Origin: CAXSBR01 sp964236495 | GTDB lineage: Bacteria; Actinomycetota; Actinomycetes; Mycobacteriales; Jatrophihabitantaceae | Assembly (NCBI GenBank): GCA_964236495.1 | Contig: CAXSBR010000004.1 | Coordinates: 62,001 to 126,000, forward strand | DNA length: 64,000 nucleotides | Direction: 5' to 3' | Shown: positions 23,748-32,981 of the stretch, piece after piece | Layout of the letters: each line of letters starts with the position of its first letter | How positions within the stretch are numbered: position 1 is the stretch's first letter | Position numbers and translations under genes: made by a program | The notes under the pieces: generated by a model | Told to the model about the DNA's origin: nothing | Databases searched by the model: none | The model's input: the letters and a program-made list of their open reading frames with translations, nothing else

Positions 23748-24307
23748 TGGGCCATCTCGGCAGGTGTCTCTCCCTGCTCCAAGGTGGCGAGGAACTGGTC
23801 CACCGTCGCGCTCACCTGGGCGTCGTCAGCCAGGTGCTGGCCCACGATGCGCTCGGCCAGCTCCACCGCCAGCGAGCCCAGCTCGCCGCGCAGCTCTCGC
23901 ACAATCGCGGCCCGCTGGGCGGACAGCTGCTCCTCACCGCGGGTGACGATGCGCGCCGATTCGGCCTGCGCGGTCGCGCGCAACTCTTCGACGATGCGCT
24001 GACCCTCAGCCCGAGCGCTGTCGCGAATCTGCGCTGCCTCGGTGCGCGCCTGGGCCAGCTGCGCCTGGTACTGCTGCAGCAGCGCCGCCGCTTCGGCCTG
24101 AGCCTGCTCAGCCCGCTCGATACCGCCCTCGATCGCGGCTCGTCGGGCGGCAAACGTCTTCTCGAAGCCCGGTACGACGAACTTCCAGATGAGAAATAGC
24201 AGCGCACCAAAGATGATCAACACCAGGATCAACTCTGCAGGTACGACGTTGAGCGGGCTGGGAACCTTCGGTGCGGTCTCGGCTAAGTGGATCGCGGTCA
24301 CGGTCAC
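23744..24307 (-). CDS. atpF: F1F0 ATP synthase b subunit
   Basis: This 187-residue peripheral-stalk subunit has one transmembrane helix (about residues 22-44, VVPAELILVLIIFGALLFLIWKF in part) followed by a long charged coiled coil (EGGIERAEQAQAEAAALLQQYQ...). It overlaps atpH by 4 bp (ATGA). Confidence 0.95.
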   Translation of the reverse strand: MTVTAIHLAETAPKVPSPLNVVPAELILVLIIFGALLFLIWKFVVPGFEKTFAARRAAIEGGIERAEQAQAEAAALLQQYQAQLAQARTEAAQIRDSARAEGQRIVEELRATAQAESARIVTRGEEQLSAQRAAIVRELRGELGSLAVELAERIVGQHLADDAQVSATVDQFLATLEQGETPAEMAQ

Positions 24308-24339
24308 CCCTCTGTGCTCGATGCTGGAATGAACGAGTT

Positions 24340-24558
24340 TCAGCTGTTGGACGCTTTGATGACGAAGGCGAGGGCAATGCCGATGATGGCGAGCGCCTCA
24401 GCCAGCGCGAACCCCAGAATGGCGATTGGCTGCAACCGGCTCTGCATCTCGGGCTGGCGTGCGGTGCCGTTGATGTACGCGGCGAAGATCAGGCCGATGC
24501 CGATGCCCGGACCTATAGCGGCCAGGCCGTAGCCGACCATGTTGAGCGAGCCACCCAT
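24340..24558 (-). CDS. atpE: F1F0 ATP synthase c subunit
   Basis: This 72-residue two-helix proteolipid forms the rotor ring. The GxGxGxG-type first helix (AIGPGIGIGLIFAAY) and the ion-carrying glutamate in ILGFALAEALAIIG (E54) are present, with the RQPE polar loop between them. This helix-2 region is the diarylquinoline (bedaquiline) target in mycobacteria. A ribosome-binding site (GAAAGG) precedes the ATG. Confidence 0.97.
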   Translation of the reverse strand: MGGSLNMVGYGLAAIGPGIGIGLIFAAYINGTARQPEMQSRLQPIAILGFALAEALAIIGIALAFVIKASNS

Positions 24559-24633
24559 GAGGGTTTCCTTTCGGTTGTCGGTCGTTGGTGACCGGTACGT
24601 ACGCGCCGTCGGCGCGGAGAGCGGGATGGGTAT

Positions 24634-25452
24634 TCAGTGCTCGGAGGATAGCGAGCCAGCGATGTACTGCGCGGTCAGCAAAGCGAAAACATAGGCCTGG
24701 AGGACGGCTACGACGACCTCGAGGAATCCAACGGCTATGCCAAGTGCAAACGAGAGAATGCCCGCTGGCTTCTGCACGTATGCGGCTCCCGTGCCGTGAA
24801 GCAGCAAGTAGGCACCGCCGGTGGAGAAAAGAATCAGCAGCAGGTGACCGGCGAACATGTTAGCGAACAGTCGCAGGGACAAAGTGAAGGGCCGAACAAG
24901 AACATTGGACAAGAACTCCAACGGAACGAGCAGGAACAACATGATGAACGGCACGCCAGTAGGGACGGCGACATGTTTGAAATAGCCAACGAAGCCCTTG
25001 TCCATGATGCCGACGGCGTTGTAGATGATCCACACCAGCAGGGCTAAACCGACCGCGAAGCTAAAGCGCGAAAATGGCGGAAACTGCGCGATTGGGATGA
25101 TTCCGAACAAGTTATTGATGAGCACGAAGAAGAACAGGCTGAGCAGCAGCGGCACGTAGCGTAGGAAGTCGCGCTCGCCGATGATGTCGCGGGCGATGCC
25201 GTTGCGGACGAAGTCGTAAGCCTGCTCACCCAAGAACTGGCTCTTGCTGGGGACTACGCGACCCTTACGAGCCGCACTGAACAGCAGCACGAAGGCGAGG
25301 ATCGCGCCGAGCAGCAACAACGCCGAGGATTTCGTCAACAAGACGTTGTAGCCGTGCTTAGCGTCGTAGTGCTTACCGGTGAAGTCGGAGAGAAGGAAGT
25401 CCAGCGGGCTCGGCGCCTCGAAAGTGTCCGCCAGTGGGGCGAGTTGGCTCAC
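24634..25452 (-). CDS. atpB: F1F0 ATP synthase a subunit
   Basis: This 272-residue membrane stator subunit forms the proton half-channels. The essential stator arginine lies in TLSLRLFANMFAGH, and the last helices contain QAYVFALLTAQYI. Five or six hydrophobic segments are visible. It is the first structural gene of the atp series, after two AtpI/AtpZ-like genes. Confidence 0.97.
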   Translation of the reverse strand: MSQLAPLADTFEAPSPLDFLLSDFTGKHYDAKHGYNVLLTKSSALLLLGAILAFVLLFSAARKGRVVPSKSQFLGEQAYDFVRNGIARDIIGERDFLRYVPLLLSLFFFVLINNLFGIIPIAQFPPFSRFSFAVGLALLVWIIYNAVGIMDKGFVGYFKHVAVPTGVPFIMLFLLVPLEFLSNVLVRPFTLSLRLFANMFAGHLLLILFSTGGAYLLLHGTGAAYVQKPAGILSFALGIAVGFLEVVVAVLQAYVFALLTAQYIAGSLSSEH

Positions 25453-25487
25453 GCAGTCTCTCCTCGGTCATCGGTCTGGCCGTGCAG

Positions 25488-25760
25488 TTATGGCTGCTTC
25501 AAACGGTCGACCCCGCCGGCAGGCCCCTTGACCAGGTAGCGGGAGAACACGAGGTACATCCCGAAACCGACGCCCACGAGAATGCCGATGGGTATCCAGT
25601 ACGTGGCGTGGAGCCAGACGCTCAGGCCCCAGCCCACCGCGCCGTAGAACAGAACGCCGGCCACCAAGTAGCCGAAAGCGGCCCACGGGTCCCCGGAGGG
25701 AGCACCGTCGGCCTGCCCGTTGGATGGCCCAGAGTCCGATGAGCGCGATGTTTCGTTCAT
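25488..25760 (-). CDS. AtpZ/AtpI-family small membrane protein
   Basis: This 90-residue protein has a Ser/Gly-rich polar N-terminus (about 25 residues) and two hydrophobic helices (FGYLVAGVLFYGAVGWGLSVW; IPIGILVGVGFGMYLVF). This matches the small AtpZ/AtpI-like proteins that precede atpB and have been implicated in c-ring assembly or Mg2+/Ca2+ transport. Its place between the AtpI-like gene and atpB supports the call. The exact role is not established. Confidence 0.8.
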   Translation of the reverse strand: MNETSRSSDSGPSNGQADGAPSGDPWAAFGYLVAGVLFYGAVGWGLSVWLHATYWIPIGILVGVGFGMYLVFSRYLVKGPAGGVDRLKQP

Positions 25761-25785
25761 GCTGCGAGGTGATGTTATCAGGCGT

Positions 25786-26298
25786 TCAGGGCTGTTCCAG
25801 CCGCACCCTGGACGCCAGAACCAGCGCGCCGAGCCACACGGTCAGGCCCGTCGCCAGGCCGACAGCGACACCCGGTCCGTCGATCACCCGTGGACTGCTC
25901 GCCGCCAGGATCAGCGCAAAGAGCACCGCGGTGAGCAGGTAGCTGAACAACGCGGCGGCCAGCGTGAACTGCGGCGCGACCCGGTCGACGGCTCGAATGT
26001 TGAAGGCACCGAACTCGAATGCCGCGATCGAAAGGCCAAGGCCGCCAACGAAGCTCGATCCAGCTCGCAACCCATGCTGCGACCCGAGCGCGAACGCTAC
26101 GAAGCCCACGACTCCGACGGCGAGTACGACGAGCCAGCGGCGTCCGTCGGGCTGGCCCGTGGGGCGAAAGGGCCCGACGTCTGCGGGCAGCGGAGCGGTC
26201 TCGCCTCGTTCCACCTGCTGCTGGATGTCGCGAAGTTCGCTGCGTACGTCGCGCCCGGTCGGCACGGAACCGACCCCCTGCCCCAATTGCTCGACCAT
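25786..26298 (-). CDS. AtpI-like membrane protein upstream of the atp operon
   Basis: This 170-residue protein has a polar N-terminal region (about residues 1-50) followed by four hydrophobic segments. The position between the wecA-like gene and the AtpZ-like gene corresponds to Rv1303 of M. tuberculosis, an AtpI-like assembly factor. The ATG at 26298 lies 8 bp after the upstream stop; no better start is seen. Family membership rests on topology and synteny more than on motifs. Confidence 0.7.
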   Translation of the reverse strand: MVEQLGQGVGSVPTGRDVRSELRDIQQQVERGETAPLPADVGPFRPTGQPDGRRWLVVLAVGVVGFVAFALGSQHGLRAGSSFVGGLGLSIAAFEFGAFNIRAVDRVAPQFTLAAALFSYLLTAVLFALILAASSPRVIDGPGVAVGLATGLTVWLGALVLASRVRLEQP

Positions 26299-26306
26299 GC
26301 GGGCAG

Positions 26307-27431
26307 TCAATTCCGCTGGGGCGAGCGCCGCAGCGTGGGAATCGCGGAGAAGACCAGGCCGACCACGCTCAACGCGCACAGCGTGGCGAAAACCGAGGTG
26401 GTGGCCCACATCGACATCGCCACTCCCCCGAATCCGATCAGGGCAGACCAGAACCACAGCAGCAGGACCGCCCGTCGATGGCTGTGTCCGAGCCGCATCA
26501 GGCGGTGGTGCAGATGCTGCTTGTCCGGGGTGAAGGGCGACTTGCCGCGCAGAATCCGCCGCACGACCGCCCAGATCAGATCGACCAGCGGCAGCGCCAG
26601 CACCAGCAACGGGCTGAGCAAGGTGAGCGTCAAGGGTGCAGCGAAGACGTGTTCGTCGCTGAGAGGGGGGTTGAAGTCACCGACGCTGGTGACCGCCACC
26701 GCGGTGAGGACCAGCCCGACCACCATCGATCCGGAATCGCCCATGAAGATGCGCGCGGGTGAGAAGTTGTGCGGCAGAAAGCCGATGCAGGCACCGGCGA
26801 GCACTGCGGCCATCAACGTCGGCGGCGCGGCTGTTGAAAAGTAGGGCCCTTGCCCGAGGTGGTAATCGAAGACGAAGAACGCCAGTGCCGAGATCGCAGT
26901 GACGCCTGCCGCCAGGCCGTCCAGGCCGTCGATGAAGTTGACCGCGTTGATGGTCAAGACGGTGAGCAGGATCGTCAGCGGCACCCCGTTGTCGGCGCCG
27001 AGGATGAAGGTGTTGTCATTTGTCCATGGCGGCGGGAACTGGATCAACTGCACGCCTCCGATCAGCACCATGACGCCGGCAGCGGTGATCTGCCCGGCCA
27101 GCTTGGTCAGCGAGTCCAGTTCGAAGCGGTCGTCGAGCACGCCCAGCAGGCACAGCAGGATGCCCGCCAGCAGCACGCCGTTCACCTGGCTGGTCTGGAA
27201 TGCCCGCGACAGCGAGGGCAGGTGCTTGGCCAGCTCGACGGTCAGAAGGAAGCCACCGAACAGCGCCAGCCCGCCCAAACGGGGCGTGTCCACCGAGTGC
27301 ACGTCGCGGTCTCGGGGTCGCGCCACCGCGCCGACGCGCAACGCGATCCGACGGGCAACCGGGGTGAGCAGGAAGCTCGTCGACACCGCGATGAGGAAGA
27401 CCAGCGCGTACTCGAGACTCGGATGGCGCAT
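26307..27431 (-). CDS. wecA: Polyprenyl-phosphate GlcNAc-1-phosphate transferase (WecA/Rfe, MraY superfamily)
   Basis: This 374-residue enzyme with about ten transmembrane segments transfers GlcNAc-1-phosphate from UDP-GlcNAc to decaprenyl phosphate. In mycobacteria this initiates arabinogalactan linker synthesis. The hallmark motifs are present: PRLGG after the first helix, the LGVLDDRFELD aspartate pair, NFIDGLDGLAAG, PARIFMGDSGS and the HLHHRL histidines. The gene order with glyA/sua5/prmC/prfA upstream matches Rv1302. The stop is 18 bp downstream of the end of glyA-strand transcription, so it is likely in the same operon. Confidence 0.92.
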   Translation of the reverse strand: MRHPSLEYALVFLIAVSTSFLLTPVARRIALRVGAVARPRDRDVHSVDTPRLGGLALFGGFLLTVELAKHLPSLSRAFQTSQVNGVLLAGILLCLLGVLDDRFELDSLTKLAGQITAAGVMVLIGGVQLIQFPPPWTNDNTFILGADNGVPLTILLTVLTINAVNFIDGLDGLAAGVTAISALAFFVFDYHLGQGPYFSTAAPPTLMAAVLAGACIGFLPHNFSPARIFMGDSGSMVVGLVLTAVAVTSVGDFNPPLSDEHVFAAPLTLTLLSPLLVLALPLVDLIWAVVRRILRGKSPFTPDKQHLHHRLMRLGHSHRRAVLLLWFWSALIGFGGVAMSMWATTSVFATLCALSVVGLVFSAIPTLRRSPQRN

Positions 27432-27449
27432 GGCGGCTGCGGTGGGCTG

Positions 27450-28715
27450 TCAGTCGCGGGGGTAAGCAGGAAAACGCTCGACCAGGTCGGCCACTTCGGC
27501 GGCGATCTTCACGTGTTCGCCGGCATCCTCGGTGCTCACGGCCCGTCCGATCAGCGACGCGATCTCGCTCATCTGCTCCTCGGCCATGCCCTGGGTGGTG
27601 ATCGAAGGGCTGCCGACGCGAATACCCGAGGCAACCGAGGGCGGCTGCGGATCGTTGGGAATGGCGTTCTTGTTCAGCACGATGCCTGCAGCGCTGCAGC
27701 GCGCCTCGGCGTCCCGGCCGCTCACGCCGGTGGCCTGCAGGTCGAGCAGGGCCAGGTGGGTATCGGTTCCGCCGGTGACCGGGCGCATTCCCTGCTCGCC
27801 CAGCGCGGCGGTCAACGCCTGCGCATTCAGAATGACCTGCTGGGCGTACTGCCGGTACTCCGGCGTGAGGCACTCACGCAGATTCACTGCCTTGGCGGCG
27901 ACCGCGTGCATCAGCGGCCCGCCCTGCATCATCGGAAACACGGCCTTGTCGATCGCCGATGCGTGCTCGGCCTTGCAGACGATCATGCCTCCCCGCGGGC
28001 CGCGCAGGACCTTGTGCGTGGTGAATGTGACGACGTCGGCGTAGGGAACCGGCGAGGGAATCGCCTTTCCGGCTACCAAACCGATGAAGTGAGCGGCGTC
28101 GACCATCAGGATCGCGCCGACCTCGTCGGCGATCTCGCGAAACGCCTTGAAGTCGATCAACCGTGGAATCGCCGAGCCACCGCAGATGATCATCTTGGGT
28201 GAGTGCTCGCTCGCCAACGAGCGCACCTGGTCGTAGTCGATGTCCTCTGTCTCGGCGTTGACGCCGTAGCGCACCGCGTTGAACCACTTGCCCGAGAACG
28301 AGACCTTGGTGCCGTGGGTGAGGTGTCCGCCCGAAGGCAGGCCCATCCCCAGAATCGTATCGCCGGGCTGCAGAAAGGCGCCGTACACGGCCAGATTTGC
28401 GCTGGCTCCCGAATGCGGCTGCAGGTTCGCGTGATCGCAGCCGAAGAGCTCCTTGGCGCGCGCGATTCCCAGTAGCTCGGCGCGATCGACGACCTCACAT
28501 CCGCCGTAGTACCGCTTGCCCGGATAGCCCTCGGCGTACTTGTTGCTCAGCGTGCTGCCCAGCGCGGCAAGAACGGCCGGCGAGGTGAAGTTCTCGCTCG
28601 CGATCAGCTGCAGGCCTGAACGCAACCGGGCAAGCTCATCGACCACCACGTCGGCGATCTCCGGGTCCAGTTGGGCCAGAGCCCCGAAATCCGGTCCCCA
28701 GAACGTCGTGCTCAT
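27450..28715 (-). CDS. glyA: Serine hydroxymethyltransferase
   Basis: This 421-residue PLP enzyme interconverts serine and glycine with tetrahydrofolate. Conserved features are ASENFTSPAVL, NKYAEGYPGKRYYGG, QPHSGASAN, DAAHFIGLVAG and the PLP lysine in TTHKVLRGPRGG. The motif differs slightly from the usual DMAHFAGLVA and HKTLRGPR, but all catalytic residues are retained. The ATG at 28715 has a strong GGAAAGGA ribosome-binding site; an in-frame extension to 28778 is not supported. It sits between sua5 and wecA. Confidence 0.95.
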   Translation of the reverse strand: MSTTFWGPDFGALAQLDPEIADVVVDELARLRSGLQLIASENFTSPAVLAALGSTLSNKYAEGYPGKRYYGGCEVVDRAELLGIARAKELFGCDHANLQPHSGASANLAVYGAFLQPGDTILGMGLPSGGHLTHGTKVSFSGKWFNAVRYGVNAETEDIDYDQVRSLASEHSPKMIICGGSAIPRLIDFKAFREIADEVGAILMVDAAHFIGLVAGKAIPSPVPYADVVTFTTHKVLRGPRGGMIVCKAEHASAIDKAVFPMMQGGPLMHAVAAKAVNLRECLTPEYRQYAQQVILNAQALTAALGEQGMRPVTGGTDTHLALLDLQATGVSGRDAEARCSAAGIVLNKNAIPNDPQPPSVASGIRVGSPSITTQGMAEEQMSEIASLIGRAVSTEDAGEHVKIAAEVADLVERFPAYPRD

Positions 28716-28829
28716 CAGTTCCTTTCCGCACGCATCAAGAATCGGCACACTAAGCGCTCTCGAACGACAGTCGACCACCTGACCGCCGCTGGCACAGCTT
28801 TGTCGACGAGGTTACCGCCGCCGTTCCTG

Positions 28830-29480
28830 CTACCCACCGATCTCGGGTAGAACTGCCCGCAACTGCTCCAGCGAGACCGCACCGAGGCGCACTATCCGTG
28901 GCACCTCGCCGGTGACGTCGACGATGGTGGACGCCGTGCCGGCGCGGATGGGGCCGGCGTCGAGATACACCGAGACGTCCTCGCCCAGTTGCCCGCGGGC
29001 GTCGTCGATGTCCTCGGCCGGTGTCCGGCCAGAGACGTTGGCGCTCGACACCGCCATCGGGCCGGTGCGGGCAAGAATCGCCAACGCAACGGGGTGTAGC
29101 GGCATGCGTACCGCGACCGTGCCGCGAGTGTCACCCAGGTCCCACTGCAGCGCCGGCGCGTGCTCGACGATCAGCGTCAGCCCGCCGGGCCAGAACGCCT
29201 CGAACAGCGTCCGAACCCGCTGCGGAACCCAGTTCACCAGGCCGTCGAGGGTGTCCCACGACCCGACGAGCACCGGCACCGGCATGGACCGATCGCGGCC
29301 CTTGGCCGCCAGCAGTGCAGCCACGGCCTCGCCGTCGAAGGCGTCGGCGCCCAGGCCGTACAGGGTGTCGGTGGGCATCACGACGAGCTGGCCGGCTTGC
29401 ACGGCACGCACGGCGGCGTCGATGGCACCGGCCCGGTCGGTGGGATCGGTGCAGTCATAGGTGGAGCTCACTGGCGCCAT
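28830..29480 (-). CDS. Threonylcarbamoyl-AMP synthase (Sua5/YciO/YrdC)
   Basis: This 216-residue enzyme makes threonylcarbamoyl-AMP for t6A modification of ANN-decoding tRNAs. The YrdC fold signature PTDTLYGLGADAF, the KGRDRSMPVPVLV nucleotide-binding segment, and SSANVSGRTPAEDI are all present. The ATG at 29480 is preferred over an upstream extension lacking family sequence. It corresponds to Rv1301 and follows prmC on the same strand. Confidence 0.92.
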   Translation of the reverse strand: MAPVSSTYDCTDPTDRAGAIDAAVRAVQAGQLVVMPTDTLYGLGADAFDGEAVAALLAAKGRDRSMPVPVLVGSWDTLDGLVNWVPQRVRTLFEAFWPGGLTLIVEHAPALQWDLGDTRGTVAVRMPLHPVALAILARTGPMAVSSANVSGRTPAEDIDDARGQLGEDVSVYLDAGPIRAGTASTIVDVTGEVPRIVRLGAVSLEQLRAVLPEIGG

Positions 29481-29597
29481 TGTGCCGCACTGCTGTGCCG
29501 CAGGACGAGACGGTGCTGCCGACGCATGCCCGCGGCGCTGGGTCGGGTGGACAGCGGCGTCAGCCAACACGGTGCACGGGAACCACCCGAGTCGGAC

Positions 29598-30458
29598 CTA
29601 GGCCCGCCGCGCCGTGGTGAAGCGCGGGCGCCCGGTCAGGTCGGCCGCCGAGCGCACCGTCAGCCAGCCGCGCGCGGACAGATAGCCGGCCAGCGCGTCG
29701 GGGTGGGTCTGGTCATGCTCCAGTGCCAGCTGACCGCCCGGCCGTAGCAGCGCCTGCGCGAGATCACTGATAGCTGGGTACAGGTCGAGGCCGTCTGCGC
29801 CGCCGAAGACGGCCTCGGGCGGATCGTGCGCGACCTCGGGCCCCACCTGCGTGTGCATCGGCACGTACGGCGGATTCACCACCACCGCGTCCGTAAAGCC
29901 GATCAGGTTCCTCAGTGCGCTGCGACTCGACGTGGTCGCGACGTCGGCCTGAACCACGTTAATGCGGTTGCGGACGGTCGTCGGTTGCTCGGCGACGTTG
30001 CGGTGCAGCCAGTGCAGAGCTTCGGTGGAACGTTCCAGCAGCGTCACGTGCGACGCAGGTACCTCCGAGGCAATGGCTAACCCGATAGCGCCGGACCCAC
30101 TGCACAGGTCTACGACGACGGGCCGCTCCAACGGCGCGATGTAGTGCGCCACCAGATCCACGAGAACCTCGGTCTCCGGACGCGGCACGAACACACCCGG
30201 ACCGACGTGCAAGTCCAGGTAGCGGAACGCGGCGCGCCCGAGCACGTGTTGAAGCGGCTCGCGGGTGCACCGCCGCGTTACCAAGGCCTCGAACGACCCG
30301 AGTTGATCATTGGTGAGCGCGGTATACGTAACCAGGGCGCTGCTGTCGGTGCCCAGTGCGCCGGCGAGCAGCCAGCGCACCTCGGCGGCAGCATTGGCGA
30401 TGCCCGCGCCACTCAGTCGGCGTTCGGCGTCCTGCAGCACCGCTCGGACCGCGTGCAC
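29598..30458 (-). CDS. prmC: Peptide chain release factor N5-glutamine methyltransferase
   Basis: This 286-residue SAM-dependent enzyme methylates the GGQ glutamine of release factors. The SAM-binding VVDLCSGSGAIGLAIA and the catalytic NPPYVP motif are present, with the PRPETEVLVD signature preceding them. It starts 9 bp after the prfA stop, so its substrate gene is immediately upstream in the same operon. Confidence 0.94.
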   Translation of the reverse strand: MHAVRAVLQDAERRLSGAGIANAAAEVRWLLAGALGTDSSALVTYTALTNDQLGSFEALVTRRCTREPLQHVLGRAAFRYLDLHVGPGVFVPRPETEVLVDLVAHYIAPLERPVVVDLCSGSGAIGLAIASEVPASHVTLLERSTEALHWLHRNVAEQPTTVRNRINVVQADVATTSSRSALRNLIGFTDAVVVNPPYVPMHTQVGPEVAHDPPEAVFGGADGLDLYPAISDLAQALLRPGGQLALEHDQTHPDALAGYLSARGWLTVRSAADLTGRPRFTTARRA

Positions 30459-30466
30459 CGACGCAC

Positions 30467-31534
30467 TCAGCCGGTGCTGCCGGCCAGCAGCGACTCGACG
30501 TCGGCACGAGTCAGCGCGTCGATCACGTCGTCCAGTGCGCCGTCGAGCACCTGGTCGAGGTTGTAGGCCTTGAAGCCCACCCGATGGTCACTGATGCGGT
30601 TCTCGGCGAAGTTGTACGTCCGGATCCGCTCCGAGCGATCGACCGTGCGGACCTGCGATCGGCGCGCGGCACTTGCTTCTTTCTCCGCCGCGTCCTGAGC
30701 CACCGCGAGCAGACGAGCTCGCAGCACTCGCATGCCGGCTTCGCGGTTCTGCAACTGGCTTTTCTCGTTCTGCATCGACACCGTCACCCCGGTGGGAACG
30801 TGGGTGATGCGCACCGCGGAGTCAGTGGTGTTCACGCTCTGCCCGCCGGGGCCCGAAGAGCGGTAGACGTCGATGCGCAGATCGTTGGGATCGATGTCGA
30901 CCTCGACGTCCTCGGCCTCAGGCAGAACCAGAATACCGGCAGCCGACGTGTGAATTCGGCCCTGCGACTCGGTGACGGGAACCCGCTGTACACGGTGAAC
31001 GCCACCTTCATATTTCAGACGCGCCCACACGCCGGCATCGGGACCGCGACCGCGCATGGCCACCGTGGCGGAGCGTACACCGCCCAGATCGGTCGGCTCA
31101 CTGTCGAGGATCTCGGTGATCCAGCTCTGGCGCTCGGCGTAGCGCAGGTACATCCGCAGCAGATCGCCGGCGAACAGGGCGGATTCGTCGCCGCCCTCAC
31201 CGGCTTTCACCTCGAGCAGGATGTCCTTGCTGTCATTGGGATCACGCGGCAGTAGCAGCTCACGCAGCCGGCTCTCCAGCGCGACCACCTTCGCGGCCAA
31301 CGTCGCCGCCTCGGCGGCGAACTCGGCGTCGTCGGACATCTCTTGGGCCGCCTGAAGATCCGACCGGGTGGCTTCCAACTCGCGTGAGGCGGCCACGATC
31401 GGCGCCAGCTCGGCAAAGCGCCGGCCGAGCGTGCGCGCCTTGGCCTGATCGGCGTGCACGGCGGAGTCGGACAGTTGACGCTCGACGTCGGCGTACTCGG
31501 CCCGCAGTGCAGACAGGTCCAACGACGTTGTCAT
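30467..31534 (-). CDS. prfA: Peptide chain release factor 1
   Basis: This 355-residue factor terminates translation at UAA and UAG. The GGQ motif (SSGPGGQSVNTTDSAVR) and the preceding codon-recognition domain are intact. The ATG at 31534 is preceded by AGGGG, and the in-frame extension upstream has no homology. It follows rpmE after a strong terminator hairpin, so a separate promoter in the short 31535-31594 spacer, or read-through, is expected. Confidence 0.96.
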   Translation of the reverse strand: MTTSLDLSALRAEYADVERQLSDSAVHADQAKARTLGRRFAELAPIVAASRELEATRSDLQAAQEMSDDAEFAAEAATLAAKVVALESRLRELLLPRDPNDSKDILLEVKAGEGGDESALFAGDLLRMYLRYAERQSWITEILDSEPTDLGGVRSATVAMRGRGPDAGVWARLKYEGGVHRVQRVPVTESQGRIHTSAAGILVLPEAEDVEVDIDPNDLRIDVYRSSGPGGQSVNTTDSAVRITHVPTGVTVSMQNEKSQLQNREAGMRVLRARLLAVAQDAAEKEASAARRSQVRTVDRSERIRTYNFAENRISDHRVGFKAYNLDQVLDGALDDVIDALTRADVESLLAGSTG

Positions 31535-31594
31535 CGGATGTGCACCCCTGTCATTTACGCTCGCTGTTTCTTCACGTCCAAACAACAAACCGAC

Positions 31595-31632
31595 GCCCGC
31601 GCCAGGACGTCGGATGACGTTCTGGCGCGGGC
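31595..31632 (-). terminator. 17-bp hairpin terminator after rpmE
   Basis: Positions 31595-31611 and 31616-31632 pair over 17 bp with one G-T wobble around a four-base loop. On the minus strand the stem is followed by a T-rich stretch (GTCGGTTTGTTGTTTGG). It lies 14 bp after the rpmE stop and is a textbook intrinsic terminator. Confidence 0.88.
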
Positions 31633-31646
31633 GCCGATAGTGGAAG

Positions 31647-31874
31647 CTAGTTCGCCGTAGTGGTCTTCTCTCGGCGGCCGTACCGCTTCTCGAAGCGCTC
31701 GACGCGTCCGCCGACGTCCATGATCTTCTGCTTGCCCGTGTAGAACGGGTGGCAGGCAGAACACACGTCGGCGTTCATGACGCCGCTCTTGGCCGTGCTG
31801 CGAGTGGTGAACGTGTTGCCGCAGGAACAGGTCACCTGCGTCTCGACGTACTCGGGGTGGATTCCAGCCTTCAT
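31647..31874 (-). CDS. rpmE: 50S ribosomal protein L31, zinc-binding form
   Basis: This 75-residue L31 retains the four zinc-ligand cysteines (C16, C18, C37, C40 in CSCG and CSACH), so it is the C+ form used under zinc sufficiency. It begins with the standard MKAGIHPEYVET. In related genomes it lies directly downstream of rho; here about 8 kb of other genes separate them. Confidence 0.96.
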   Translation of the reverse strand: MKAGIHPEYVETQVTCSCGNTFTTRSTAKSGVMNADVCSACHPFYTGKQKIMDVGGRVERFEKRYGRREKTTTAN

Positions 31875-32002
31875 GATGTCGTTTCCTCACTCGTCGTGGC
31901 CGCCGGGTCGCCCTGCATCGCCGAGCGTGCTGACGAGTGCGTGCGGACGTGAACCGGAACCGGATGTGGTGCTCAGTCTGCCAGGTGCATTCCATCCAAC
32001 AA

Positions 32003-32035
32003 ACCGAACGCCCCCACAACGTGGAGGCGTTCGGT
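32003..32035 (-). terminator. 15-bp hairpin terminator after the sugar ABC operon
   Basis: ACCGAACGCCCCCAC (32003-32017) pairs with GTGGAGGCGTTCGGT (32021-32035) with one mismatch and an AAC loop. On the minus strand it is followed by TTTGTTGG. It lies 43 bp beyond the end of the permease gene, so it most likely ends that operon and insulates rpmE. Confidence 0.82.
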
Positions 32036-32078
32036 CTTGTTCCCAGGTTTGGTCAATCTAGCCGGGCGGCTGGACCGA

Positions 32079-32981
32079 TCAGCCCTTGACGCCGCCCGCG
32101 GTCAGGCCGGCAACGATGCGACGCTGCGCGAGCAACACGATGATGATCAGCGGAATTGTGACCACCACGCCGGCCGCCATTATCTGGGTAAATGGCTGGA
32201 TGTGTGGCGCACCGCCGAAGTTCGCCACCGCGACCGTCGAAGGACGAACGCTTGCGTCGTTGCGTGAAAGCACGCTGGAAAGCAAATATTCGTTCCACGA
32301 AGCCAGCAGCACCAGTATCGAGGTCGTAAACATCGCCGGTGCCGCAAGCGGCAAAATGATCAGGCGAAACGCCTGCGCCGGCGTCGCACCGTCGACGCGC
32401 GCCGCTTGTTCCAGCTCCCACGGCATGTCAGAGAAGAAGCTCGTCAACGTGTACACGGCCAAGGGCAGAGAGAACGAGATCTGGGGCAGGATCAGCCCCT
32501 GGTAGGTCGCGAGCCAGTGCCAGTTCGCGAACAACTGGTATAGCGGCGTCAGGATAGCGACGCCGGGAAACATGGATGCGGCCAGAATTGCGGCCAGGAG
32601 CACCCCCTTGAAACGGAAGGTGAGCCGAGCCAACGCGTACGCAGCACTGACGCCGATCGACATGGCCACCGCCGTAACGACGACGCCGATGAAAAGGCTG
32701 TTTAGTATCGAGCGGCCGAACGAATTCCCACCGTTGAAGGCGTAGCGGAAGTTGTATGTCGAGAAGTGCGCGAAGAACGGGTTGGTGCTGAATGTGTAAC
32801 TGGGGTCGCGCAAAGACATGACGATCATCCAGTAGAACGGTGCTAGACACCAGACCAGGATGACGGCGAACAAAACGCCGGTGCCGATGTTGGCCCATCG
32901 GAATCCGCCACTCTTCGAGCGCGCCGGCTCGGCGGAGTCCGCCGTGCCGCTCTGCGAGACGTTCACAGTAGCGGTGCTCAT
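32079..32981 (-). CDS. Carbohydrate ABC transporter permease (MalG/SugB-like)
   Basis: This 300-residue inner-membrane permease of the CUT1 family has six hydrophobic segments and the EAA motif that docks the ATPase (PWELEQAARVDGATPAQAFRLIILPLAAP, in segments). It overlaps the upstream permease gene by 4 bp. With the upstream permease and binding protein it forms the LpqY-SugA-SugB or MalEFG arrangement for a disaccharide such as trehalose or maltose. The sugar is not determinable. No ATPase gene follows. Confidence 0.9.
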   Translation of the reverse strand: MSTATVNVSQSGTADSAEPARSKSGGFRWANIGTGVLFAVILVWCLAPFYWMIVMSLRDPSYTFSTNPFFAHFSTYNFRYAFNGGNSFGRSILNSLFIGVVVTAVAMSIGVSAAYALARLTFRFKGVLLAAILAASMFPGVAILTPLYQLFANWHWLATYQGLILPQISFSLPLAVYTLTSFFSDMPWELEQAARVDGATPAQAFRLIILPLAAPAMFTTSILVLLASWNEYLLSSVLSRNDASVRPSTVAVANFGGAPHIQPFTQIMAAGVVVTIPLIIIVLLAQRRIVAGLTAGGVKG